From an uncultured Saprospiraceae bacterium (lineage in GTDB: Bacteria; Bacteroidota; Bacteroidia; Chitinophagales; Saprospiraceae): DNA of 64,000 bases. The position numbers were made by a program, and so were the translations under genes. Position 1 is the first letter of the stretch. Every line of letters begins with the position of its first letter. The notes under the pieces are model-generated. The model saw nothing but the letters and a program-made list of their open reading frames with translations, was not told the DNA's origin and searched no databases. Location: contig CALFBH010000004.1 in assembly GCA_937951615.1 (NCBI GenBank), positions 127,228 through 191,227 of the forward strand, written 5' to 3'. This document shows positions 17,401-24,076 of this stretch, one piece after another.

Positions 17401-17698
17401 CATATGTTTCCGAAACGGTCTCATATTGTGCAGGAACTACCTCGATGCGAGATGATGGAGCAACTGTTTCTACCTGTTCACTAACAGTTTCGTACGTTGC
17501 AGGAATAACTTCTGTGCGGTATGATGCTGCGCTTACCAATACTTGCTCAGATTGAGTTTCGTAACGGTCAGCAATCATACATTTAGCATAACACTTACCA
17601 GGTTCCGCGTTTGGCGGGTAATCACCTGGCTGCGCCATAACAGACACAGAAGTTAAAGCCAAGGCTGCAATAAGCAGAATTAAATTGACTTTTCTCAT
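14447..17698 (-). CDS. Giant secreted 23-residue-repeat protein with acidic and basic halves and peptidoglycan-binding domain (long paralog)
   Basis: 1083 residues. The signal peptide (VNLILLIAALALTSVSVMAQ) and GKCYAKC are as in the short paralog. Residues 46-505 are exactly twenty acidic 23-residue units, either YETVTETYESVAPSTRLEVIPA or a variant with TVDNGDA. Residues 506-582 are a hinge with the conserved NCLSADPNDCLVWC. Residues 583-996 are exactly eighteen basic units (TRTRRVLKTPATTREVAIPGQ). Residues 997-1019 are a diverged unit ending TEWREVIC, and 1020-1083 a PG_binding_1-type domain nearly identical to that of the paralog. The length difference, 713 residues, equals 31 units of 23. 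At the DNA level the 69-bp units are very alike, so the array probably expands and shrinks by recombination. Function unknown; I infer a wall-anchored extended or hairpin-folded fibre. Confidence 0.9.
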   Translation of the reverse strand: MRKVNLILLIAALALTSVSVMAQPGDYPPNAEPGKCYAKCMIADRYETQSEQVLVSAASYRTEVIPATYETVSEQVETVAPSSRIEVVPAQYETVSETYESVAPSTRVEVIPAKYETVTEQYEISPASTRIEVIPAQYETVTETYESVAPSARLEVTPAQYGTETDTYESVAPSTRLEVVPAQYGTETETYEISPASTRIEVIPAQYETVTETYESVAPSTRIEVVPATYETVTETYESVAPSTRLEVIPAQYETVTETYESVAPSTRLEVVPATYETVTETYEISPASTRIEVIPATFETVTETVDNGDAGTRIEVVPATYETVTETVDNGDASTRIEVIPATYETVSETVDNGDAATRLEVIPATYETVTETYEIEAASTRIEIIPATYETVTETVDNGDAGTRIEVIPATYETVSETVDNGDAASRLEVIPATYETITEQVLVAEASTRLEVIPATYETVSETVDNGDAGTRIEVIPATYETVSEQYEISPATTRLEAIPMSYETVTETIETSPATTKWVRRKADRNCLSADPNDCLVWCLVEVPAVSQTITKRIPSGCAGGSSTGDGGCVRTIDVPAQYGTRTRKVLKTPATTREIATPGTSSTITRRVLKTPATTRTVEVPARYETVSKKVLKTPATTREIAIPGTTSTITRRVLKTPATTREVTIPAKMGTRTRKVLKTPASTREVAIPGTSSTITRKVLKTPASTREVAIPGTTSTISRKVLKTPATTREVAIPGTTSTITRKVLKTPATTREIAIPAQMGTRTRKVLKTPASTREVAVPGQTATRTRRVMKTPAQTREVAIPGQTATRTRRVLKTPATTREVTIPGQTATRTRRVLKAPASTREIAIPAQMGTRTRKVMTAPASTRSVAIPGQTASRTRKVLKSPASTREVAIPGQTATRTRRVLKTPATTREIAIPAQYGTRTVRKLVTPATTREVAIPGQTATRTRRVLKAPATTRDIAIPGQTGSTTRKVLKTPASTRTIEIPAEYRTVTKRILVEQGGFTEWREVICPADVTAATVRQVQSALRNLGYDPGPSDNIMGARTKAALVKFQKDKGLPIGNLDFETLRALGLNY
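14711..15952 (-). repeat. 69-bp tandem repeat, basic block (18 units)
   Basis: Eighteen in-frame units of 69 bp encode Arg/Lys/Thr-rich 23-mers. The units carry PGT, PGQ, PAK or PAQ ends in a patchy order, which suggests duplication of blocks as well as single units. Confidence 0.9.
16184..17563 (-). repeat. 69-bp tandem repeat, acidic block (20 units)
   Basis: Twenty in-frame units of 69 bp encode Glu-rich 23-mers. Three sub-types (ESVAPS, EISPAS/T and DNGDA) alternate. The DNGDA type clusters in units 12-19, which points to recent local amplification. Confidence 0.9.
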
Positions 17699-17789
17699 AA
17701 CGGTAAAAAAGAGTTTTAAGAATTAAAAAAAAATGATTAAGGACTAAATTTCAGTTTAGTGGTTTCTTTGGGCGTGGGGCATATTTTCG

Positions 17790-17798
17790 GCAAAGATA
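17790..17798 (-). promoter_or_regulatory. -7 element upstream of the long paralog
   Basis: TATCTTTGC on the minus strand is an exact TAnnTTTGC. The implied leader is about 85 nt. No -33 TTTG is at the expected place. Confidence 0.5.
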
Positions 17799-17911
17799 AG
17801 TAAAACTTCCTATAATGAAGTTAATTACCCTTAAAAATATTTTGCAATTTTAATAAAAATAGTTTTTGTTTAACAGAATTTTAACCTGCCACTTTTATTC
17901 AACATGGCATT

Positions 17912-19105
17912 TTATTTCGGGAAGCATACGTAATGCTTGATAACTGTTCTTGGTTCGATGCCGTGGTCTGAACATTTTGAAATTGGGACGACCCGTCCAT
18001 CTTTGAATAATATCTTGATTTCTTCATTGCTACTATAACTACTAATCGTCTCTTTTCCCTCAAAAACAAGATATGATATATTCTTTTTTTCTATCTGATG
18101 TTTAATTCCGGTCTTATGACGCATTTTTTCAATGTAGTCACCTTCAAACGGTTCATTTTGTAAGCGGACTTTCAATAGTTTTCGGTTCAATATCCCTTTG
18201 GATAAAAAAGACAACACATAGTCTTCACAACTTGCCCATTCTTTTATGGACATCATGATATCGTAATCGTCTAAACCTGCATATTGTTCCAACAGTTTTT
18301 TTCCCTGCTTTTCTTCTGCTTTTCCATATAAAAAGAAGTACAAGCTCTCAGAGACCGAAAATTTGACGCCTTGTTTTGCCAGCTCTTTTGCCCGCATCAA
18401 AATCCGTATCAGCATTTGTTCGGCACTCACGACTGTTTTATGCAGATAAACCTGCCAGTACATTAATCTTCTGGACACTAAAAATTTTTCTACAGAATAA
18501 ATACCTTTTTCTTCTACCACTAATTCTCCATCGCTCACTGCCAGCATTTTTATAATGCGATCATAGCCAATTACGCCTTCATGCACCCCAGTATAAAAAC
18601 TATCCCGATTGAGATAATCCATACGATCCATGTCTAGCTGACTGGAAACAAGCTGGTGCAAAAACTTTTTTGGATGCTGGTTTTTGAAAATATCAATCGC
18701 CAGCGACAGCTTTCCCTCAAATTCTTCATTCAAGGCTTCCATAAACATCAGCGACAATTCCTCGTGATGCACATCTATAATCGTGTGTTCCAAAGCATGC
18801 GAAAAAGGTCCGTGTCCGATGTCATGCAATAAAATAGCAATGGTCACGGCTTCCGCTTCTGCATCACTAATGTCCACATTTTTAGAACGCAACACATCTA
18901 CCGCCTGGGTCATCAGGTGCAATGCGCCTAATGCATGGTGGAAGCGCGTGTGCAAAGCACCCGGATACACATAATGCGATAAACCTAGTTGTTGTATCCG
19001 TCGCAGCCTCTGAAAATAAGGATGCTCCATCAGGTCAAAGATTATTCCGTAAGGAATCGTTATAAAACCGTAAACCGGATCGTTGATGATTTTCTTTTTA
19101 TTCAT
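17912..19105 (-). CDS. HD-domain phosphohydrolase (dNTPase-like)
   Basis: 397 residues. The HD metal site is read as HTRFHHALGA, then LLHDIGHGPFSHALEH, then a distal D in SSQLDMDRMDYLNRD. This order is typical of the dGTPase/SAMHD1-related HD superfamily. The opening KKIINDPVYGFITIP and HPYFQRLRRIQQLGLSHYVYPGA is common to the group. It is cytosolic and probably hydrolyses (d)NTPs or another phosphoester. It stands alone and diverges from porX. Confidence 0.88.
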   Translation of the reverse strand: MNKKKIINDPVYGFITIPYGIIFDLMEHPYFQRLRRIQQLGLSHYVYPGALHTRFHHALGALHLMTQAVDVLRSKNVDISDAEAEAVTIAILLHDIGHGPFSHALEHTIIDVHHEELSLMFMEALNEEFEGKLSLAIDIFKNQHPKKFLHQLVSSQLDMDRMDYLNRDSFYTGVHEGVIGYDRIIKMLAVSDGELVVEEKGIYSVEKFLVSRRLMYWQVYLHKTVVSAEQMLIRILMRAKELAKQGVKFSVSESLYFFLYGKAEEKQGKKLLEQYAGLDDYDIMMSIKEWASCEDYVLSFLSKGILNRKLLKVRLQNEPFEGDYIEKMRHKTGIKHQIEKKNISYLVFEGKETISSYSSNEEIKILFKDGRVVPISKCSDHGIEPRTVIKHYVCFPK

Positions 19106-19329
19106 GGATGTCTTAAATATTTCCTAAAAAGCTCAACATAATAATATCCTCTCGGTTCAAACGTTAGTACAGATACCTTTTATAACCGTACACCTTCAAC
19201 AACGAGGGCTGAAAAAAAATGGTTGGGTTGGAATGGAAAATAAATGGAAAAAGGAGTGATAAGTGACGGGGCAAAACCATTGCAATTCACTCCTTCGCTA
19301 AATAACTCATTCATTCATCCAGAAAGCCT
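19106..19329. other. Spacer between the HD-domain gene and porX
   Basis: Divergent intergenic region. It holds one stem (AAGGAGTGA / TCACTCCTT, 19251-19295) with a long loop and a G-rich patch (GGTTGGGTTGG near 19221). Nothing else is seen. Confidence 0.5.
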
Positions 19330-19337
19330 TACCTTTG
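19330..19337 (+). promoter_or_regulatory. -7 element of porX
   Basis: TACCTTTG matches TAnnTTTG. The leader would be about 97 nt and would contain a G/T-rich arm and the octamer array. Confidence 0.5.
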
Positions 19338-19395
19338 TTTTTTAAAAAATTGTGTTGAGGTATTGTGGTGTTGATGTGTTGATGTAATTCGTTTT

Positions 19396-19435
19396 ACAAC
19401 ACGACAACACGACAACACGACAACACGACAACACG
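19396..19435 (+). repeat. ACAACACG octamer, five perfect copies in the porX leader
   Basis: Five exact 8-bp units end five bases before the porX ATG. A G/T-rich segment at 19351-19385 (TGTGTTGAGG, TGGTGTTGATG) is imperfectly complementary, so the leader can fold on itself. Confidence 0.95.
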
Positions 19436-19440
19436 ACAAA

Positions 19441-20997
19441 ATGGATAACATCAGAATATTGTGGGCAGATGACGAGATTGATTTGCTCAAACCGCAGATT
19501 ATGTTTTTGGAAAAGAAAGGATATGAAGTCCTGACTGTAAGCAATGGGCATGATGCCCTGGAAAAAGTCAAAGAAGACAACAAAATAGACGTCATTTTTC
19601 TGGATGAAAGTATGCCTGGTATGACTGGATTGGAAACGCTTGAAAGTATTCGCGAGCTGGATCAACATACACCAGTGGTCATGATTACAAAAAATGAAGC
19701 GGAAGATCTGATGGAAGAAGCCATTGGTTCTGAGATTGCGGATTACCTCATCAAGCCAGTCAATCCCAATCAGATTTTGCTGACGCTAAAAAAGATTATT
19801 GATAAGAAAAGTTTAGTAAGCGAAAAAACGACTTCTGGCTACCAACAGGATTTCCGACATATTTTCATGGAAATCAATAGTGGGCTGGGACATGAGGAAT
19901 GGGCAGATATTTATAAAAGAATCATCAACTGGGAAATCAAACTGGATGCTTCCAATACAATGGAGATGGCAGATATTTTGTCTTCCCAAAAGGCAGAAGC
20001 CAATACCGCTTTCTCAAAGTATATCGCCAAAAATTATGTACACTGGGTCAATAATCCAGAAGACGCGCCTGTGATGTCGCACAACCTGCTCCGTAAAAAA
20101 GTCTTCAGCGAACTGGATAATGAAACGCCAACTATTTTCTTGTTGCTGGATAATCTTCGCTTCGATCAGTGGAAAACCATTGAGCCATTGATGCAGGAAT
20201 TTTTCAGAACGGACGAGGAAGAACATTTCTATAGTATACTCCCGACCTCGACACAGTATAGCCGAAATTCTATTTTTGCTGGCATGATGCCTTTTGATAT
20301 TTCACAGACTTATCCTGAATGGTGGAAGAATGACAATGATAAGGGCGGGAAAAACCTACATGAACATGATTTGCTGGCCAAGCAAATCAAAAAGACATTC
20401 CGCAAGGATATCCGTTTTGATTATGTCAAAATCACCAATGCACATAATGGCAAAAACCTGATTGATAATATCCAAAATTATTTGCAAAATGACCTGACGG
20501 TGATTGTGTATAATTTCATTGATATGCTCTCACACGCTCGTACAGAAATGGAAGTTTTAAAAGAATTGGCAAGTGATGAAAAAGCTTATCGCTCGCTCAC
20601 TCGCTCTTGGTTTGAAAATTCATTTTTGTGGCAGGCACTTCAGCGTATTTCCGATAAGGATGTCAATCTGATTGTTACGACTGACCATGGCACCATTCGC
20701 GTTGGGCAGCCTTCTAAAGTTATTGGCGACCGGGAAACAACGACGAACCTACGCTATAAAGTCGGCAGAAATCTGCAATACGACCGCAAAGATGTGTTGG
20801 ACGTTAGGGATCCGAAAGATGCACTCCTCCCCCGCCCCAATGTGAGTTCTACTTTCATTTTTGCCAAAGAGGATAAGTTCTTTTTGTATCCTAATAATTA
20901 TAACCACTATAATAATTATTATCGGGATACTTTTCAGCATGGCGGTATTTCGCTTGAAGAGGTGATTATTCCTTTTGTAAAAATGAGCTCTAGATGA
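19441..20997 (+). CDS. porX: T9SS response regulator with PglZ domain, PorX
   Basis: 518 residues. The N-terminal receiver domain (1-120) has the acid pocket D10/D11, phosphoacceptor D55 in VIFLDESMPG and K105 in YLIKPVNP. A helical linker leads to a C-terminal PglZ domain of the alkaline phosphatase superfamily: TIFLLLDNLRFDQW, PTSTQYSRNSIFAGMMP and IVTTDHGTIRVGQPSKVIGDR. This is the PorX architecture. PorX works with the histidine kinase PorY and ECF factor SigP to control type IX secretion genes, and its PglZ domain has been reported as a zinc phosphodiesterase. The kinase is not nearby. The start codon directly follows the octamer array. Confidence 0.95.
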   Translation: MDNIRILWADDEIDLLKPQIMFLEKKGYEVLTVSNGHDALEKVKEDNKIDVIFLDESMPGMTGLETLESIRELDQHTPVVMITKNEAEDLMEEAIGSEIADYLIKPVNPNQILLTLKKIIDKKSLVSEKTTSGYQQDFRHIFMEINSGLGHEEWADIYKRIINWEIKLDASNTMEMADILSSQKAEANTAFSKYIAKNYVHWVNNPEDAPVMSHNLLRKKVFSELDNETPTIFLLLDNLRFDQWKTIEPLMQEFFRTDEEEHFYSILPTSTQYSRNSIFAGMMPFDISQTYPEWWKNDNDKGGKNLHEHDLLAKQIKKTFRKDIRFDYVKITNAHNGKNLIDNIQNYLQNDLTVIVYNFIDMLSHARTEMEVLKELASDEKAYRSLTRSWFENSFLWQALQRISDKDVNLIVTTDHGTIRVGQPSKVIGDRETTTNLRYKVGRNLQYDRKDVLDVRDPKDALLPRPNVSSTFIFAKEDKFFLYPNNYNHYNNYYRDTFQHGGISLEEVIIPFVKMSSR

Positions 20998-21032
20998 GTG
21001 GCAGTATCAGTGGCAGTATCAGTCGCAGTTTA

Positions 21033-21180
21033 AGTCCATAATCGATGGTCAATAGCTGCAATTCAACAATATTCCTGCTTTATAAGCTTTGCACGCATTT
21101 TGCAAAGCAAAATAAAATGCTGAAACGACTTGAATACTAAAAAAACAGCCATCGACCATGGACTATTGACCATCGACCTA
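21033..21180. repeat. CGACCATGGACTAT dyad element, copy 2
   Basis: A left arm (AGTCCATAATCGATGGTC) is followed by TTTGCACGCATTTTGCAAAGC, then a right arm (CATCGACCATGGACTATTG). It is nearly the same as the copy at 60397-60540, including the flank CTGCTTTATAAGCTTTGCAC. GGCAGTATCAGT words at 21000-21029 precede it. Confidence 0.9.
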
Positions 21181-21283
21181 CAATTGTTACAATTTTATTT
21201 TTATATTTAAAAACCTAAGCTTTTTTAAAAACAAAGCGTCTTAAAACAACGTACATAAGATAAGACAGAACTCAAACTACATA

Positions 21284-22510
21284 ATGAAATACCGTTTTTT
21301 ACTCTTTTTACTGATTTCCCCGTTTTGGGTTATTGGACAAACCCAGCCTACCAATGGACTGAAAGCCTATTATTCTTTTGACAATTGTGACGCTACTGAT
21401 GACACGGGCAATGGCTCAGATGGCAACTTATATGGTCAGCCGGATTGCGATTGTGGCGTGAGTGGAAATGCACTTGTAATGGATGGGCTGGATGATTATG
21501 TGATTTTCTTCGGCAGCGGACTGGTGAATACTTATTTTGATGACGACGATTTCACGATTAGTTTTTATTATAAAAATTATGGTGATGCTTCGCGCAAAAG
21601 TATTTTATCCAAAAGAGCTTCCTGTGATAATGCCAATAATCTGGACATTAGATTGCAGTCTTCGCAAACTGATTTGTACTGTGAACTCAATGAAACGGAT
21701 AGTCTGAATATCAAACTGACGCTTCCCACCGACTCCGACCGTTGCTGGCAGCATCTGGTGCTTGGACGTTCTGGGGGAACGGTGCGGGTGTACTTGAATG
21801 GCATATTGGCACAGGAATCGACTACGGCTTCTGCGCTGAACATTGATAATAGCTCAGTGCTTTCTCTGGCAAATAGTCCCTGCATCGGGCAGGATGGTAC
21901 CAATCGTTTTCGCGGACTGATTGACGAACTGGCTGTCTATGATCGCGAATTGTCAGCCAATGAAATCACTGCTATGTTTTATCATCCTGATGAAATTGGT
22001 ACACGGGATACCTTATTATACCTCGGCAATTCTCTGGAAACTTTTCTGACGCCCAATTGCGGTGTGTCTTATAGCTGGTCACCTGCCGAAGGGGTCAGCG
22101 ATACCAATATTGCTAATCCGGTTTTGACGCCGGACACGACGACAACTTATACCTTAAATATAACTGATTTTGAAGGCTGCATCATTACAGATCGTCTGGA
22201 GGTGACAGTGATTGACCCAGCTACCCTGGATTGTGATAAAATATTTATGCCAAAAGCTTTTACGCCCAATGGTGACGGGCTGAATGATTTTTACCAAATC
22301 AGCAATCCGCAGGCTATTCTTGATTTTGGAAGTTTTGATGTCTATGATCGCTGGGGTACTCGTGTGTTTAGTGCTGCTGATCCCTTTGAAGGCTGGGACG
22401 GCACACATCTTGGCATTGGATTGAATCCTGGTACGTATGTGTATCAGTTGCGGTATGATTGTCGGGGGGAAAGCCGAGTTAAGTCGGGATCTATTACTTT
22501 GGTGAAATAA
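21284..22510 (+). CDS. LamG-domain T9SS cargo with type B (CHU_C) sorting domain
   Basis: 408 residues. A signal peptide (FLLFLLISPFWVIGQ) is followed by a LamG/concanavalin-like domain, LKAYYSFDNCDATDDTGNGSDG ... YVIFFGSG ... LIDELAVYDREL, about residues 25-225. An Ig-like stretch (YSWSPAEGVSDTNIANPVLTP) follows. The end is a gliding-motility-associated C-terminal domain: MPKAFTPNGDGLNDFYQI, FDVYDRWGTRVF and PFEGWDG. This type B signal directs export by the type IX system and release or attachment at the surface. LamG suggests glycan binding. It lies one gene after porX, but an inserted dyad element separates them. Confidence 0.92.
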   Translation: MKYRFLLFLLISPFWVIGQTQPTNGLKAYYSFDNCDATDDTGNGSDGNLYGQPDCDCGVSGNALVMDGLDDYVIFFGSGLVNTYFDDDDFTISFYYKNYGDASRKSILSKRASCDNANNLDIRLQSSQTDLYCELNETDSLNIKLTLPTDSDRCWQHLVLGRSGGTVRVYLNGILAQESTTASALNIDNSSVLSLANSPCIGQDGTNRFRGLIDELAVYDRELSANEITAMFYHPDEIGTRDTLLYLGNSLETFLTPNCGVSYSWSPAEGVSDTNIANPVLTPDTTTTYTLNITDFEGCIITDRLEVTVIDPATLDCDKIFMPKAFTPNGDGLNDFYQISNPQAILDFGSFDVYDRWGTRVFSAADPFEGWDGTHLGIGLNPGTYVYQLRYDCRGESRVKSGSITLVK

Positions 22511-22523
22511 GAAATGGCGCAAA

Positions 22524-22546
22524 AAAATGAAGCATAACTTCATTTT
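22524..22546. terminator. Bidirectional terminator between convergent cargo genes
   Basis: AAAATGAAG / CTTCATTTT is a perfect 9-bp stem with a CATAA loop; A-runs and T-runs lie on either side. Confidence 0.75.
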
Positions 22547-22591
22547 CTCACACCATTTCCTTGCAGTAATAGTTAAAGTACGTATGTTTTA

Positions 22592-23725
22592 TCAGGGAGA
22601 TATTTTTACAAATTTCTGTGCAGCAGAACTCCAACTCTCACCAATCACCCGAAGGATATAAGTGCCTGAAGGCAGATTTGCTACAGAAAAATCTAATAGA
22701 TTAGGACCAGCTATAAGTTCAACAGTCGTTTCAGACATCAGCCGTCCTTTAGTGTCGTAAATCATAATCGTAGCTGCTTCATCTATTCTTGTGTATAGCT
22801 TTACATGCATATTATCCGTTCGCCCTGCCGGATTCGGATAGACTTCCATAATATCACTCAGAATACCCGGCTCAAAACAGGTCGAATTGACTCTGATGAT
22901 TTCGGAATACTCAGAAGCACCATCGAAGTCCACTTGTTTCAGGCGATAATAATTTGTCAATCCAACTTCTGTATCTGTAAAATTATAATTCAGGGTCACG
23001 TTAGAATTACCTGCCGACTGTACTCGTCCAATTTCTTGAAAACTTAGTCCGTCCCAGCTTCTTTGTACCTCAAAATAATCAGAATTTTCTTCCGTAGCTG
23101 TTGTCCAGGATAGCTCAACCTGGCAATCACCTTCTTCTCCACTAAAACTAACCAGCTCTACTGGAAGATTGCACAAATCAACGATACAAGATGTAGGCAT
23201 GCCATAATTATTTCCAGAGGCTGTACCGCGAACACCATTCGCCACCTCACCAATATAAGTAGTTGGAAATTCCGTCAGTGTATGCCATTTCAAATTCAGA
23301 CAGGCATCACTATCCACAATATCAAAGGCAATGCGCCCTACTGGCACCCAAAGATCGGCAGTGATTGGATAACCTGCTCCTCCTGCCAATTCTATATTAT
23401 ATGAAACTACAGTATCTAATGACCCGGTTAGCGTATGGCCATTATAAAAACTTCCATTTACAAAACCTGATACTGTCAATTCCTGCTCTTTGGTAGGGTT
23501 TGCCAGTGCGTCTCTATTGAAAGAGAAACGATAGTTTTGTTCGCTCAGATTAAATTCACTTGCAGCAGAAGCAGCCTTGATTTCAATGTCAAGAAATAAA
23601 CTTACGTCTGGGCAAATGGGATCTTCTATTACATTCAACCGAACGTCATAAATCGCCTGCCCCATAGCAAGACTTACGACAAGTGTCAGTAATAGTGAAA
23701 AAATTATGTGTTTTGCTTTTCCCAT
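22592..23725 (-). CDS. Secreted protein with FN3-like and T9SS type A sorting domains
   Basis: 377 residues from ATG 23725, which begins a normal signal peptide (MGKAKHIIFSLLLTLVVSLAMGQ); the frame is open to 23764. Residues ~25-180 are a beta-rich cohesin-like or unknown domain (YDVRLNVIEDPICPDVSLFLDI). An FN3-type module follows (VELVSFSGEEGDCQVELSWTTATE ... YYRLKQVDFDG). The end is a type A sorting domain: EVYPNPAGRTDNMHVKLY, IMIYDTKGRLM, LPSGTYILRVI. The N-terminal part probably sets the function, which I cannot name. Confidence 0.88.
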   Translation of the reverse strand: MGKAKHIIFSLLLTLVVSLAMGQAIYDVRLNVIEDPICPDVSLFLDIEIKAASAASEFNLSEQNYRFSFNRDALANPTKEQELTVSGFVNGSFYNGHTLTGSLDTVVSYNIELAGGAGYPITADLWVPVGRIAFDIVDSDACLNLKWHTLTEFPTTYIGEVANGVRGTASGNNYGMPTSCIVDLCNLPVELVSFSGEEGDCQVELSWTTATEENSDYFEVQRSWDGLSFQEIGRVQSAGNSNVTLNYNFTDTEVGLTNYYRLKQVDFDGASEYSEIIRVNSTCFEPGILSDIMEVYPNPAGRTDNMHVKLYTRIDEAATIMIYDTKGRLMSETTVELIAGPNLLDFSVANLPSGTYILRVIGESWSSAAQKFVKISP

Positions 23726-24076
23726 AATACAGCTGTTTTTTATTGAAAATATATGTTGTATCAATCTCTTCGTTGTTTTAATTTAAAATTGATACCCGCA
23801 ATATTTAGATTATACGGGGATTTAACCATTTCATTTATTTCAAAAATGTGACATTGCTAGAATCAAATGAAGCGTATAAAATGCTGGAAAGCGTAAGATG
23901 TCCTGTCATAAAAAGCAAAATATTTTACATCAAAATGCTTCATTTTTATCGTTTTCTTATGCTTAGACAACCTTGTTTATAAAATTCAGGTCTATACAAC
24001 AGAATTTATTTCTTTTTATACTAAAATTAAATCGCTATCCACTTTTCAAAATTTGAAATAAAAATCCAAACAAAAT
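23726..24076. other. AT-rich spacer between divergent cargo genes
   Basis: About 350 bp without a believable ORF, hairpin or standard promoter pair. Confidence 0.5.

Noticed and set aside
14711-17563. CRISPR-like regular repeats
   Set aside because: The 69-bp period is coding, in frame, and has no unique spacers or cas genes.
19396-19435. Octamer array as a CRISPR or operator array
   Set aside because: The units are too short and contiguous; a microsatellite is the simpler reading.
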